Shown: positions 28,357-38,936, numbered from the stretch's first letter. The stretch: 64,000 nucleotides of DNA from Oscillospiraceae bacterium (GCA_015068135.1 SVLB01000001.1:44284-108283), one strand, 5' to 3'. Program-made: numbers and translations. Notes: a model not told the origin generated them from the letters alone.

Positions 28357-29286
28357 ATGTCTAATAAACCTGTACTCGTGGTCATGGCAGCCGGCATGGG
28401 CAGCCGTTACGGCGGCCTGAAGCAGATCGACCCCGTTGGCAGTCAGGGGGAAGCCATCTTAGACTATTCCCTTTACGATGCCCACGCAGCCGGTTTTGAA
28501 ACCGCTGTGATCATTATCAAAGAAGCCATTAAAAAGGACTTCATGGATACCGTAGGCAAGCGACTGGAAAAATCTCCCATGGAGATCCGCTATGCCTATC
28601 AGGAGGTGGACAAGCTTCCGGAGGGCTTTACCGTGCCGGAGGGGCGTGTGAAGCCCTGGGGTACCTGCCACGCGGTTCTGAGTGCCGCTGAGGTCATCGG
28701 CGATGCCCCCTTTGCGGTGATCAACTCCGATGACTATTACGGGCGCTCCGCCTTTGCCACCATTTACCGATACCTGACCACCGCTCAGGATACCGCCACC
28801 TATGACTACTGCATGGTGGGCTACGAGCTTTGCAATACCGTCACCGAAAACGGCAGCGTGTCCCGGGGCGTCTGTCAGACCGATGCCCGGGGGTATCTGA
28901 CCCAGGTAGTAGAGCGCACCCGGATCGAAAAGTATCCGGGCGGCATCCACTACACTGAAGACGGCGGCGAAACCTGGACGGATCTGCCTGCAAGGATCCC
29001 GGTCTCCATGAATATGTGGGGCTTTACCCCCAGCTTCCTCCGGGAGATCATTCAGCGATTCCCCCGTTTTCTCACGGAGAAAGTTCCTGAAAATCCCCAA
29101 AAGGCAGAATACTTCCTTCCCGGCTCTGTCAGTGAGCTTGTGGAGGAGGGGAAGGCCACTGTCAAGGTGCTGGAGTCTTCGGACAAGTGGTACGGTGTCA
29201 CCTACGCCGCTGACAAGCCCATAGTGGTGGCCGCCCTGAAGGAGATGACCCAAAAGGGCATGTACCCCGACGGTCTTTGGGGTTAA
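28357..29286 (+). CDS. Sugar-phosphate nucleotidyltransferase family protein
   Basis: VLVVMAAGMGSRYGGLKQIDPVGSQGEAILDYSLYDA; PFAVINSDDYYGRSAF. Confidence 0.88.
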   Translation: MSNKPVLVVMAAGMGSRYGGLKQIDPVGSQGEAILDYSLYDAHAAGFETAVIIIKEAIKKDFMDTVGKRLEKSPMEIRYAYQEVDKLPEGFTVPEGRVKPWGTCHAVLSAAEVIGDAPFAVINSDDYYGRSAFATIYRYLTTAQDTATYDYCMVGYELCNTVTENGSVSRGVCQTDARGYLTQVVERTRIEKYPGGIHYTEDGGETWTDLPARIPVSMNMWGFTPSFLREIIQRFPRFLTEKVPENPQKAEYFLPGSVSELVEEGKATVKVLESSDKWYGVTYAADKPIVVAALKEMTQKGMYPDGLWG

Positions 29287-29309
29287 TTCCCTACAGCAAC
29301 AACAATGCC

Positions 29310-29346
29310 GGTATCCACGGGAGCTTCACGTGGATACCGGCGTTTT
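29310..29346. terminator. Intrinsic terminator
   Basis: gccggtatccacgggagcttcacgtggataccggcgttttc. Confidence 0.75.
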
Positions 29347-29363
29347 CTTCCGAAATTTATAAT

Positions 29364-29873
29364 TCATGCTTGACGGCCTTCTTCCCGGCGGATCAGCCAA
29401 ATACCCACCAGATTCGACAGGATCGTAAAAACATCAAAGGTCAAAGCCGCATAATTCTGATAGCACAGATCGTACACCACCCAAAGACTTTGGGCGAGAA
29501 TGATGGATACCTTAAACAGCACCGGGCTTTTGGCATCAATAAGCCAGGTAAAGATCGCCGCCGACACAATGGGCAGCCATACCAAAAGTCCAAAACCGTC
29601 AAATAGGAAAGTCAGGCCTGCCTGGACACCGATGAACAGGATCTTCCAAAGGGTCACATGCTTGACCCGGGTGATCATCAGGTTTCGGGCAATCCCCACC
29701 AGACCGCAGATCGCGCCGGACACCGCACCCAATATGAGATTGGCGGCAGCCTGGATGGTAAACTGGACGCATTGGGCCGCCAGTACCGCTTTTTTGCTTT
29801 TGATCAAGCCAATGGCTACCATCAGTGCGCAGCCGATAAAGGAGATCACATTCCCCAAAACCACAATATTCAC
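29364..29873 (-). CDS. YgjV family inner membrane protein
   Basis: Hydrophobic; GNVISFIGCALMVAIGLIKSKKAVLAAQCVQF...ANLILGAVSGAICGLVGIARNLM. Confidence 0.75.
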   Translation of the reverse strand: MNIVVLGNVISFIGCALMVAIGLIKSKKAVLAAQCVQFTIQAAANLILGAVSGAICGLVGIARNLMITRVKHVTLWKILFIGVQAGLTFLFDGFGLLVWLPIVSAAIFTWLIDAKSPVLFKVSIILAQSLWVVYDLCYQNYAALTFDVFTILSNLVGIWLIRREEGRQA

Positions 29874-29964
29874 AAGCTTCCTCCTGTGTCTTCCCCAAAT
29901 TTTCTGTTTCTTTTTTTCTTATTTTATGCTATACTGAGAAAAATTTCAACTCCCAGGTGATAGT

Positions 29965-30921
29965 ATGAAACGAATCCTCGCGTTCTTTCTCACAGTCTGC
30001 CTTTTGACTGCCTGCAGCACGCCCCAGGCATCCCCCACCACGGAGACCACCTTGGCCCAGCCTCCACTTTTGGGCCTATGCATCCGGGATCGGGACAGGG
30101 ACCCTGCCTATTATGACGCTTTGGAGCAGCTGCTGCGGGATGCCGGTTATCGGCTCAGTGTTGCCGACAGCCAAAACGACCAATCCCGGCAGGACAGCCT
30201 GATTGCCGGTATGGTCCAGGAGGGGTGCGCACTGATCCTCAGTGAGCCCGTTATGGTCAGCGCACAGGAAACGGTTTTGCATACCACGGCACAGCTGCCG
30301 TTGCTGCTTTTGAATTATCAGCCGGAGGCGGCAGTTTTGGAAAGCCGGCAAAACCTTGCCTATATTGGCTGCGATCCTGCCGAAGCGGCGATTTTACAGA
30401 GTCAGGCCGCAGCACTGCTTCCCGACGGCGGTGACTTAAACGGCGACGGTCTCATCAGCTACGCCATTCTCACCGGCCCGGAGGACCACCTGGATGCCCA
30501 GCTTCATATCAAAGGTGCCCAGTGGGAAACCGGCGAGCTGCTGGCAACAGAGTACACCGACTGGACTTCCCAGCAGGGTCAAGCCGCCTGCTCCCGGCTC
30601 CTCTCCCAATACGGGCTGGATCTGGAGGTCATTCTCTGCGGTAACCCTGCCCTTGCCCAAGGTGCATTGCAGGCCGTAGAGGACCGGGGCTGGCGTGCCG
30701 GTCAGGACGGATATTTGCTGGCTTTGGGCAGCAATGACGAGATCCCTTCCCTGATCCTTCAGGGAGGCATTGCCTCCACAGTGATCCCCGATACCCAGGC
30801 CCAACTGGATCGGATCTTGCAAACGGCAGAGCAAATGCTGGCAGGCATCCAGCCGGAAACCGTCACCTACACTCCCTATATTACCGTCACCGCCGATAAC
30901 GCCACCGAATACTTGCCTTAA
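29965..30921 (+). CDS. Substrate-binding lipoprotein (periplasmic binding protein/LacI-like fold)
   Basis: Lipobox LLTACST; LGLCIRDRDRDPAYYDALEQLLRDAGYRLSVADSQNDQSRQ; no adjacent transporter. Confidence 0.75.
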   Translation: MKRILAFFLTVCLLTACSTPQASPTTETTLAQPPLLGLCIRDRDRDPAYYDALEQLLRDAGYRLSVADSQNDQSRQDSLIAGMVQEGCALILSEPVMVSAQETVLHTTAQLPLLLLNYQPEAAVLESRQNLAYIGCDPAEAAILQSQAAALLPDGGDLNGDGLISYAILTGPEDHLDAQLHIKGAQWETGELLATEYTDWTSQQGQAACSRLLSQYGLDLEVILCGNPALAQGALQAVEDRGWRAGQDGYLLALGSNDEIPSLILQGGIASTVIPDTQAQLDRILQTAEQMLAGIQPETVTYTPYITVTADNATEYLP

Positions 30922-30968
30922 TAAGAAGGTCGTGGCATTCTGACTGGGTGTAGGATGCCAGGGCCGGT

Positions 30969-31655
30969 TTATGCATCCAAGTTTTCGATCTCCTGGTCCG
31001 TGAGGGGGCGTACCTGCCCTCTCGGCAGATCTCCCAGGGTCAGCTCCCCCTCCCGGATCCGTTCCAGGTAGGTCACCGGCAGGCCCCGGCTGGCAAGCAT
31101 TCGTCTTACCTGATGATATTTCCCCTCATATACCGTCACATGGCACTGTCCGGGACCCAGGATCTCCAGATCCGCCTCCAGGCATCGGGTGCCATCCCCC
31201 AGGGTCAGTCCCTGCCGAAAGGCCTGCACATCTTCTGCGGTGGCAGTGCCCTCATGGCGGGCATAGTAGACCTTGGGGACTTTCTTTTTGGGGCTGATAA
31301 GCCGGTGCAGAAGGTCTCCGTCATCGGTGAAGAGCAAAAGCCCCTCCGTGGCCTTGTCCAACCGTCCTACAGGCTTTAAGTCCTGATACTCCCGGGGCAG
31401 CAGCTCCATCACTGTCCGCTCCACCCGATCCTCGGTGGCGGTCACAAAGCCCTCAGGCTTATTGAGCAGGATCACTCTGCGGCCCTGTTTTTTCAGGGGC
31501 TGTCCGTCCAGGCAGACGGTTTCTGCGCCCACCTTTCTGCCCGGGTCCTTTTCGGGCTTGCCGTCCACAGTGACCCGCCCGGCCTTGATCATGCCTTTTA
31601 CCTGACTGCGGGTGCCTGCCCCGCAGTCGCTGAGATATTTGTCCAAACGTTCCAT
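30969..31655 (-). CDS. RsuA/RluB-type pseudouridine synthase
   Basis: MERLDKYLSDCGAGTRSQVKGMIKAGRVTVDGK; GRLDKATEGLLLFTDDGDLLHRL; EGKYHQVRRMLASRG. Confidence 0.94.
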   Translation of the reverse strand: MERLDKYLSDCGAGTRSQVKGMIKAGRVTVDGKPEKDPGRKVGAETVCLDGQPLKKQGRRVILLNKPEGFVTATEDRVERTVMELLPREYQDLKPVGRLDKATEGLLLFTDDGDLLHRLISPKKKVPKVYYARHEGTATAEDVQAFRQGLTLGDGTRCLEADLEILGPGQCHVTVYEGKYHQVRRMLASRGLPVTYLERIREGELTLGDLPRGQVRPLTDQEIENLDA

Positions 31656-31795
31656 AGTAAGTCCTTTCCAATTCCGGTTTTCTGTAGGGGAGCCTTTGGC
31701 GCCTGTGTCTATCCAGCTCACCGATAAATTGGCATTCATACTTCCCGCCTATGGGGAATATGCTTTGGTGTAAACCAATACCGGGAGGGATCGTT

Positions 31796-32272
31796 ATGAT
31801 GGTGATGACCGCAAAGGTCGATATAAAAAAGATTTTGATCATATTGGGGGCAATTGTGGCCCTGATCATTGGGTGTATCTGGGTTTTCGGTGGGGACGAA
31901 GCGGATACCCAAACCGCCACAGTCCCCGCTGCCTCTGACAATGACAGTCGGGTGGCCTTTTTGAAGGAGCTGGGCTGGGAGGTCAGTACATCCCCCACAG
32001 ACTCCGGGCAGGTAAAGATCCCGGAAACCGCCTCGGATGCCTTCAGCCGCTATAATGAACTGCAAAAATCCCAAGGGTACGATCTGAGCCGTTACGGCGG
32101 TAAGACCGTCATGCGCTATGTGTACAAGGTCAACAACTTCCCCGAAGCCACCGAACCGGTGTATGCCACCCTGCTGGTCTATAAGAATCAGATCATCGGC
32201 GGCGACATCACCGACACTGCCCCGGAGGGTAAGATCCTGCCCCTGAAAAAAGCCGCAACGACTGCAGACTGA
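31796..32272 (+). CDS. DUF4830-like membrane-anchored hypothetical protein
   Basis: Single N-terminal TM; FLKELGWEVSTSP...IPETASDAFSRYNELQKSQGYDLSRYGGKTVMRYVYKV. Confidence 0.75.
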   Translation: MMVMTAKVDIKKILIILGAIVALIIGCIWVFGGDEADTQTATVPAASDNDSRVAFLKELGWEVSTSPTDSGQVKIPETASDAFSRYNELQKSQGYDLSRYGGKTVMRYVYKVNNFPEATEPVYATLLVYKNQIIGGDITDTAPEGKILPLKKAATTAD

Positions 32273-32285
32273 GGGAAGATATTGA

Positions 32286-32307
32286 GATATTGAGATATCT
32301 CAATATC
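32286..32307. repeat. Perfect 22-bp palindrome
   Basis: gatattgagatatctcaatatc. Confidence 0.8.
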
Positions 32308-32351
32308 TTACTATCTAATTATCTTACTATCTTACCATACCTCTCCCCCAC

Positions 32352-32380
32352 TTGACAAGGGCTGAATGCTGTGGTATGCT
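32352..32380 (+). promoter_or_regulatory. Promoter of the FMN riboswitch transcript
   Basis: TTGACA-N17-TATGCT. Confidence 0.75.
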
Positions 32381-32395
32381 TTCTTCACAACTGCA

Positions 32396-32502
32396 TATCT
32401 TCAGGGCAGGGTGAAATTCCCGACCGGCGGTAAAGTCCGCGAACCCTTTGGGTTGAATCGGTGCGATTCCGATACCGACAGTACAGTCTGGATGGAAGAA
32501 GA
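32396..32502 (+). ncRNA. FMN riboswitch (RFN element)
   Basis: tcttcagggcagggtgaaattcccgaccggcggtaaagtccgcgaaccc...gattccgataccgacagtacagtctggatggaagaaga. Confidence 0.97.
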
Positions 32503-32520
32503 AAACAACGCAATTTCTAT

Positions 32521-32550
32521 GCCCTGGGTGTATACCCAGGGCTTTTTTTG
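32521..32550 (+). terminator. Riboswitch expression-platform terminator
   Basis: gccctgggtgtatacccagggcttttttt. Confidence 0.85.
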
Positions 32551-32561
32551 AGGTGAGACAA

Positions 32562-33221
32562 ATGGACCGCAACCGTTCCGTAAAAAAACTGGTGATCCTT
32601 TCCATGCTGGGCGCCATTGCCTATGTGTTGATGGTCACCATCCGGGTACCGGTGGTGCTGTTTCTGAAATATGAGCCCAAGGACGTGATCATCGCTATTG
32701 GCGGCTTCCTCTACGGCCCCCTGGCCTCCGCCCTGGTCAGTCTGCTGGTAAGCCTTTTGGAGATGGTCACTGTCAGCGAAACCGGCCCCATCGGCTGTTT
32801 GATGAACTTTATCTCCACCTGCAGCTTTGCCTGCACCGCCGCATTTATCTACAAGAAAAAGCGCAGTCTGTCCGGTGCGATCTGGGGACTTTTGGCAGGC
32901 TCTGTATCCATGATCGGGCTGATGCTTCTTTGGAATTGGCTCGTTACCCCCTTGTATATGGGTATCCCCCGATCCGGGGTGGAGCCCCTGCTTTTGCCTG
33001 CGTTTTTGCCCTTTAACGCTCTGAAGGCAGGCCTGAACACCGCCTTTACCCTGCTTTTGTATAAGCCCCTGGTCACCGCGCTTCGCCGCTCCGGTCTGGT
33101 CAGCGGTACCGGCAACTCCCATGCTCCCACCAAAGGCAGCCGCCTGGGACTCTTCCTCTGCGCCGCCGCCTTGCTGGCAACCTGCATCCTGCTCCTGCTT
33201 GTCTGGAGAGGCGTTCTGTAA
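32562..33221 (+). CDS. ribU: Riboflavin ECF transporter S component
   Basis: Hydrophobic; KKLVILSMLGAIAYVLMVTIRVPVVLFLKYEPKDVIIAIGGFLYGPLAS; directly downstream of FMN riboswitch. Confidence 0.95.
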   Translation: MDRNRSVKKLVILSMLGAIAYVLMVTIRVPVVLFLKYEPKDVIIAIGGFLYGPLASALVSLLVSLLEMVTVSETGPIGCLMNFISTCSFACTAAFIYKKKRSLSGAIWGLLAGSVSMIGLMLLWNWLVTPLYMGIPRSGVEPLLLPAFLPFNALKAGLNTAFTLLLYKPLVTALRRSGLVSGTGNSHAPTKGSRLGLFLCAAALLATCILLLLVWRGVL

Positions 33222-33304
33222 ATTTCAGTCTGGCGGGCTGTTGCACCGCATCCGTAGGGTGGGGTCATGCCCCCGCCTCATCCGGAATCCCTTCGGAGGT
33301 TTTT

Positions 33305-33889
33305 ATGTCTGTACGAATCGCGACTGAGGCGGATCTTCCTGCCATGCTGGAGATCTACACGCCCTATGTGGATCACACCACCGTAAGCTTTGAATACGAG
33401 CCTCCCACGCTGCAGGCTTTTACCGACCGGTTTCGCTCCATCACGGCCCGGTTCCCCTGGCTGGTGTGGGAGGAAGAAGGCTGTGTCCTTGGGTATGCCT
33501 ACGGCAGCGCCCCCTTTACCCGGACAGCCTATCAGTGGAGCTGTGAGGTATCCATTTACCTGGCCCCCAAAGCCCACCGCCGGGGTATTGGCCGGATCCT
33601 CTACACCGCCCTGGAGCAGCTGATGACACGCCAGGGCTTTCGGATGTGTTATGCCCTGATCACCTCTCCCAATACCGCCTCTTTGTCCTTCCATACCGCC
33701 ATGGGCTACAGATTTTTGGTGGATTTTCACGATGTAGGCTTTAAGATGGGCCAGTGGCTGGGGGTCGTTTGGATGGAAAAAGAACTGAATTCTGTCGAAA
33801 TATCCAGTGCCCCTCCCATTCCTTTTGCAGAACTTGTGAAAAGTGACAAAAGTATCCTTTACTTTTTGGATAATTTACCGCTTCCCTAA
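33305..33889 (+). CDS. GNAT N-acetyltransferase (phosphinothricin acetyltransferase-like)
   Basis: VRIATEADLPAMLEIYTPYVDHTTVSFEYEPPT; SIYLAPKAHRRGIGRILYTALEQ. Confidence 0.92.
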   Translation: MSVRIATEADLPAMLEIYTPYVDHTTVSFEYEPPTLQAFTDRFRSITARFPWLVWEEEGCVLGYAYGSAPFTRTAYQWSCEVSIYLAPKAHRRGIGRILYTALEQLMTRQGFRMCYALITSPNTASLSFHTAMGYRFLVDFHDVGFKMGQWLGVVWMEKELNSVEISSAPPIPFAELVKSDKSILYFLDNLPLP

Positions 33890-33986
33890 CCGTTAAAAAT
33901 GTGTTATGTTATGGGTGGAGATATACTGTCTCCACCTGTTTTTTTCAAATCAGTTTTCCACCACTTTAACACAAGGAGCTGTCAAT

Positions 33987-35177
33987 ATGTATTTCCAGAA
34001 AAAACGCTGTATCGCAATGCTTTTGGCCGGTGGCCAGGGCAGTCGTCTGAAGGTGCTCACTGAGAAAACAGCCAAGCCCGCTGTTCCCTTTGGCGGTAAA
34101 TACCGGATCATCGACTTTCCCTTAAGCAACTGTGTCAATTCCGGCATCGATACCGTGGGCATCCTGACCCAGTATCAGCCCCTGGAGCTTAACGAATACA
34201 TCGGCAACGGTCAGCCCTGGGGCCTGAACAAGACCCACAGCTGCGCCCAGGTTCTGCCCCCCTACGAACGCCACGACAAGAAGTCCGGCTGGTACAAGGG
34301 CACTGCCAACGCCATCTATCAGAATATCGATTTTATCGAGCGTTTTGATCCTGACTATGTGGTAGTCCTCTCCGGTGACCACATCTACAAGATGGACTAT
34401 GCCAAGATGGTAGCCTATCACGAGGCCAACAACGCCTCCTGCACCATTGCTGTCCGTGAAGTGCCTCTGAAGGAGGCCTCCCGGTTCGGCATCCTGAACA
34501 CGAATCCCGACAACTCCATTTACGAGTTTGAGGAGAAGCCCAAGAAGCCCAAGTCCACCAACGCCTCCATGGGTATTTATGTGTTCAACTGGAGCGTTCT
34601 GCGGGAGGCTCTCATCAGCGATGAGGAAAATCCCGACTCCTCCAATGACTTCGGCAAGAACATTATCCCCAGCCTTCTGGCCGCGGGCCACAAAATGATG
34701 GCCTACCATTTTGACGGCTACTGGAAGGATGTGGGAACTATCGACTCCCTGTGGGAAGCCAACATGGAGCTTCTCGGCAAGGATCCGGAGTTCAACATCC
34801 GGGGCGATGAGCGCCATAAGATCTACGCCCGTAACGATGCCCATCCCTCCTCCTATATCGACGGCAACGCCAAGACCGTCAACTGTTTCATTGCCGAGGG
34901 CTGTGAAGTGTACGGCACGGTACGTCACAGTGTGATCTCTGTGGGCTGTACCATCGGCGAGGATGCTTTGGTAGAGGACAGCGTGGTCATGCCCGGCGTA
35001 GTCATCGAGCCCGGTGCCATCGTTCGCCATGCCATTTTGGGAGAGAGCAGCAAGGTCTGCCGCAACGCCGTTGTGGGCGGCGCCTTCGATGCCGATGAGC
35101 CTAAGCAGATCAGCGTCACCGCCAAGGGTGCCGTTGTGGAAGCCAATACCGTGCTTTTGCCCGGTGAAATGCTGTAA
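33987..35177 (+). CDS. glgC: Glucose-1-phosphate adenylyltransferase
   Basis: [58 protein letters not shown]. Confidence 0.97.
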   Translation: MYFQKKRCIAMLLAGGQGSRLKVLTEKTAKPAVPFGGKYRIIDFPLSNCVNSGIDTVGILTQYQPLELNEYIGNGQPWGLNKTHSCAQVLPPYERHDKKSGWYKGTANAIYQNIDFIERFDPDYVVVLSGDHIYKMDYAKMVAYHEANNASCTIAVREVPLKEASRFGILNTNPDNSIYEFEEKPKKPKSTNASMGIYVFNWSVLREALISDEENPDSSNDFGKNIIPSLLAAGHKMMAYHFDGYWKDVGTIDSLWEANMELLGKDPEFNIRGDERHKIYARNDAHPSSYIDGNAKTVNCFIAEGCEVYGTVRHSVISVGCTIGEDALVEDSVVMPGVVIEPGAIVRHAILGESSKVCRNAVVGGAFDADEPKQISVTAKGAVVEANTVLLPGEML

Positions 35178-35190
35178 GGAGGGGTATGCT

Positions 35191-36303
35191 ATGAATGCAA
35201 TGGGTATTATCTTCGCCAATGACGGCACCATCGGTGCCCTCACCGAAAAGCGCACCATGGCCAGTCTACCCTTTGGCGGTCGTTACCGTCAGGTGGACTT
35301 CGCCCTTTCCAACCTCTCCGCAGCCGGTATCCGCCATGTGGGCATCATCACCCGTCACAGCTACCAGAGCCTGATGAACCATATCGGCTCCGGTGAAGAA
35401 TGGGGCATGGAGCTGGAAGAAGGCGGCTTGGAATTTCTGACTCCCTATGCCATGAGCCGCACCGATAACTACCGGGGCAAGCTGGAATCTCTGTATACCG
35501 CCATGAACTTTTTGGAATACGGCGACGAGGACGAGTATGTCTTCATGATCGACTCCGCTGTTCTTTCCAATATTGATCTGCAGTGTGTTCTGTCCTCCCA
35601 CATCGAAAGTGGCTGTGACATCACCGTTGTCACCAAGGCCGGCATTGCCAACGGCACCAAGCAGCTGGATCTGGCCCTGAAGCTGGACGAGAACGGAAAG
35701 ATCTGTGACATGGCGGTAGACTATGTGGCCCCTGCCGACTACGTGGCCTCCATGGATATTTTTGTACTGTCCAAAAAGTGGCTGGTCCGTCAGGTAAAGG
35801 AGCATATTGCTCATAATCTGTACCATATGGACCGGGACCTGGTTTTGGGTCTGTGGCAGAAGGGTCAGGCTACTGTGAATGTCTACCAGTTTAAGGGCGA
35901 AGCCATGTTCAACGAATCTGTTGAGGAATATTTCCAGAATTCCCTGGCGCTGACCGATAAGAAGATCCGCTACGATCTGTTCCACTACAATCACCCGGTC
36001 TATACCCGTGTCCGTGACCGCGTTCCCTCCTTCTATGGGGACCGTTGCCAAATCAAAGACTGCATCGTAGCCGACGGCTGTATGCTGGGCGGCGAGGCTT
36101 CCAACTGTATTTTGTTCCGTCAGGTGACCTTGTACCCCGGCGCCGATATTCAAGACTGCATCATTATGAATGACTGCGTCATCGGCGAAGGCGCTCAGCT
36201 GAAAAATGTTATTTTGGATAAGGACGTGGTAGTACGTCCCGGTGCCCGGCTGATGGGCACTCCCAGCAATCCCGTGATCGTTAAGAGAGGAGAAATCGTA
36301 TGA
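35191..36303 (+). CDS. glgD: Glucose-1-phosphate adenylyltransferase subunit GlgD
   Basis: MNAMGIIFANDGTIGALTEKRTMASLPFGGRYRQVDFALSNLSAAGIRHVGIIT. Confidence 0.95.
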   Translation: MNAMGIIFANDGTIGALTEKRTMASLPFGGRYRQVDFALSNLSAAGIRHVGIITRHSYQSLMNHIGSGEEWGMELEEGGLEFLTPYAMSRTDNYRGKLESLYTAMNFLEYGDEDEYVFMIDSAVLSNIDLQCVLSSHIESGCDITVVTKAGIANGTKQLDLALKLDENGKICDMAVDYVAPADYVASMDIFVLSKKWLVRQVKEHIAHNLYHMDRDLVLGLWQKGQATVNVYQFKGEAMFNESVEEYFQNSLALTDKKIRYDLFHYNHPVYTRVRDRVPSFYGDRCQIKDCIVADGCMLGGEASNCILFRQVTLYPGADIQDCIIMNDCVIGEGAQLKNVILDKDVVVRPGARLMGTPSNPVIVKRGEIV

Positions 36304-37745
36304 AAATTGCCATCCTCGCCTCTGAGGGTGCGCCCTATGCCAAATCCGGCGGCCTGGGCGATGTAATGGAGGCCCTCCCTGCCGCCCTGGCGCGCATTGA
36401 GGGCAATGAAGTGGTGCTGATCCTGCCCTATTATAAAAAGATCAAAGAAAATCCCGCTTACGAAGTAGAGCAGGTAGCCCAGTTCCATGTGGCTTTGGGC
36501 TGGCGGCGGCAGTATGCCGGCATTTTCCGGCTCTTGAACCGCAATGACAGTGTTCAGGTGTTTTTTGTGGACAGCCAGTACTATTTCGGTGCCCGTCCCG
36601 GTGCTATTTACGGCGATGTGGATGACGGCGAACGCTTCGCCTTCTTCTCCAAAGCCTGCCTGGATGCCCTGGTAGCTGTGGACTTTGTCCCCGATGTGAT
36701 CCAGTGCAACGACTGGCAGACCGCTCTGGTCCCCACCCTGCTCCATGCCCAGTACCGGGCACTGTTCCCCAATACCAAATGCATGTACACCATCCACAAC
36801 ATCGAATACCAGGGCTGGGCCCACGGTGACTTCTTCGATGATGTGCTGGCACTGCCCTGGGAGTACCGCAATACCCTGGATATGGGCGGCAGTGTGAATC
36901 TGATGAAGGGTGCCATCGAGTCTGCGGACCTGGTGACCACCGTTTCCCAGACCTATGCCCGGGAGCTGATGTATCCCTACTATGCCCATGGCCTGGATGG
37001 GATCCTGGCCTCCAATGCCTGGAAGCTCACCGGCATCACCAACGGCATCGATGTGGGTACCTTTAACCCCGAGACCGATCCCCATCTTCCCGCCCATTTC
37101 AATGCCGACTCCTTCCGGGAGGGCAAAGCCGCCTGTAAGGCCGCCCTGCAGGAGGAAGTGGGTCTGCCCATCCGGGAGGACGTGCCTTTGATGGTCATGG
37201 TCACCCGTTTGGCAGGTCACAAGGGGCTGGACCTTCTTTGCTATATTGCCCGTCGGCTCATGTGGGAGGAGGACTGCCAGCTTTTGGTGGTTGGCACCGG
37301 TGAGCCCCGGTTTGAGCAGTTCTTCCGGGAGCTTGCGGCAGAATTCCCCGACCGGGTCGCTGCAAAGCTCATCTTTGATCTGGGCCTTGCCGCCCGGACC
37401 TATGCCGGCGGTGATATCTACCTGATGCCCTCCAAGAGCGAGCCCTGCGGTCTGAGCCAAATGAACGCCATGCGTTACGGCACCGTTCCCGTGGTCCATT
37501 CCACCGGCGGCTTGAAGGACACCGTACCGCCTGTGGATGAAAACGGGCAAAACGGTCTGGGCTTTACCTTCCAAAGCTACAATGCTGACGACTTCTACGG
37601 TGCGCTGAAGCGCTGCCTGAGACTGTACAATGAGATGCCCGAGGCTTTCCGGGCTTTGCAGTATACGGATATGTGCCAGGACTTCTCCTGGAATGTCCCC
37701 GCCGGAAAGTATATGGAGCTGTTCCATCAAATGCTGGGCTGGTAA
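36300..37745 (+). CDS. glgA: Glycogen synthase
   Basis: MKIAILASEGAPYAKSGGLGDVMEALPAALA; CMYTIHNIEYQG; DIYLMPSKSEPCGLSQMNAMRYGTVPVVHSTGGLKDTV. Confidence 0.97.
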   Translation: MKIAILASEGAPYAKSGGLGDVMEALPAALARIEGNEVVLILPYYKKIKENPAYEVEQVAQFHVALGWRRQYAGIFRLLNRNDSVQVFFVDSQYYFGARPGAIYGDVDDGERFAFFSKACLDALVAVDFVPDVIQCNDWQTALVPTLLHAQYRALFPNTKCMYTIHNIEYQGWAHGDFFDDVLALPWEYRNTLDMGGSVNLMKGAIESADLVTTVSQTYARELMYPYYAHGLDGILASNAWKLTGITNGIDVGTFNPETDPHLPAHFNADSFREGKAACKAALQEEVGLPIREDVPLMVMVTRLAGHKGLDLLCYIARRLMWEEDCQLLVVGTGEPRFEQFFRELAAEFPDRVAAKLIFDLGLAARTYAGGDIYLMPSKSEPCGLSQMNAMRYGTVPVVHSTGGLKDTVPPVDENGQNGLGFTFQSYNADDFYGALKRCLRLYNEMPEAFRALQYTDMCQDFSWNVPAGKYMELFHQMLGW

Positions 37746-37762
37746 CCTTCCAAAAAGATAGA

Positions 37763-37882
37763 CTGTCATTCCGAGTGGAGCGTAGCGGAATCGAGGAATC
37801 TGCGCACTATATGACTGCTAAGCAGTGAAACAGTGCCAAGATCCTTCGACTCGCTGCGCTCGCTCAGGATGACAGTCTTTTT
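37763..37882. repeat. Palindromic intergenic repeat with terminator-like end (GACTGTCATTCCGAG...CTCAGGATGACAGTC)
   Basis: gactgtcattccgag ... ctcaggatgacagtctttttt inverted ends; 'cttcgactcgctgcgctcgctcaggatgacag' type repeat. Confidence 0.75.
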
Positions 37883-37976
37883 TGTTGTTTTCTCTTCCCA
37901 AAACTATTTTACCTTAGTTAGACGGCACCTTGCTTTGTCCGGACTGCGGCAGGGTCATGACCCCGCTCTACAGCTT

Positions 37977-38936
37977 TTATTCCGTACCGTTGCTTAAGGC
38001 GCAGATGGCATCTGCCAGAATATCTGCCGAGAGGAGGGCTTCTGCGTGGGTATTGCCGGCAGTGCCTACCTCTATCAGGAGCATTCCCGGAGACAGATCC
38101 TGGTTATACCGGGAATTGCGCAGACAAAAGGGTCTGCAGATCCCGGGAGCCTGCCGCTCCAGCTGGACATACAGCTTCAGTCCCAATGCCACATTTTCCT
38201 TCCACTGGGGGTTCTCCTGCCAGGCATACCCCGTTCCCAATACCAGCATCAGCTGGGCGGCCCGGCTTCCGTCTACCTGGGCAGTCGCTCCCAGCTGATT
38301 GCCGTTTTTATCCTCGATGGCATCCCGGTGCAGGTCCAGGACAAGACAGATCTCCGGGCATTCCGCAAGCCAGCGGCTTACAGTCTGCCGGGCGGCATCA
38401 TAGGAGCCGTCATAAGAATCCCGATCATGTAGGGTCTTATCGTGGATCACCCCAATGCCCCGGGCTTCCAGCTGTTTTGCCAAAGCCTCCCCAATGGACA
38501 CCATATTTTGGGAAGTATCCTCCGTGCGGTAACCGCCACTGTCCAAATAGCTTTCGCAGGCATGGGTATGGACGATCAGCACCTTTGGGTCTTGTCCATA
38601 CAAGGACCAATCCAGGGGCTTTTCCAAAAGCTCCTCCAGATCTACCTGGGCTGCGGCAGTCTGATGCAATTGGATGGACGGGGCATCCGAAGCAGAGAAG
38701 CAAGGCTTTGCAAGCGGTTGGGTGGGAACCGTTGGCTCCGGGGCCTGGGTCGTTTCTGTACTCTTTGGAGCCGCGGAAGCTTTGGGCCACCGGCCCGTCT
38801 CCGCATACAAAAGCCAGGATGCCAGCCCTGGCCCGATCCTCCCCATTTGGGGCAGGAGATTTCCTGCCAGGCGCAGCACCACCGCCCCCAGGATCGCTGC
38901 CGCTCCCACTCGCAGACTCTTTCGTTCCGGTCCCAT
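37977..38936 (-). CDS. spoIIP: Stage II sporulation protein P (amidase)
   Basis: DPKVLIVHTHACESYLDSGGYRTEDTSQNMVSIGEALAKQLEARGIGVIHDKTLHDRDSYDGSYDAARQTV; LVLDLHRDA; LIEVGTAGNTHAEAL. Confidence 0.93.
   Translation of the reverse strand: MGPERKSLRVGAAAILGAVVLRLAGNLLPQMGRIGPGLASWLLYAETGRWPKASAAPKSTETTQAPEPTVPTQPLAKPCFSASDAPSIQLHQTAAAQVDLEELLEKPLDWSLYGQDPKVLIVHTHACESYLDSGGYRTEDTSQNMVSIGEALAKQLEARGIGVIHDKTLHDRDSYDGSYDAARQTVSRWLAECPEICLVLDLHRDAIEDKNGNQLGATAQVDGSRAAQLMLVLGTGYAWQENPQWKENVALGLKLYVQLERQAPGICRPFCLRNSRYNQDLSPGMLLIEVGTAGNTHAEALLSADILADAICALSNGTE

Noticed and set aside
37763-37882. Novel ncRNA after glgA
   Set aside because: Resembles the very common 'CATTCCGAG...CTCGGAATGACA' type intergenic palindromic repeat; kept only as a repeat.
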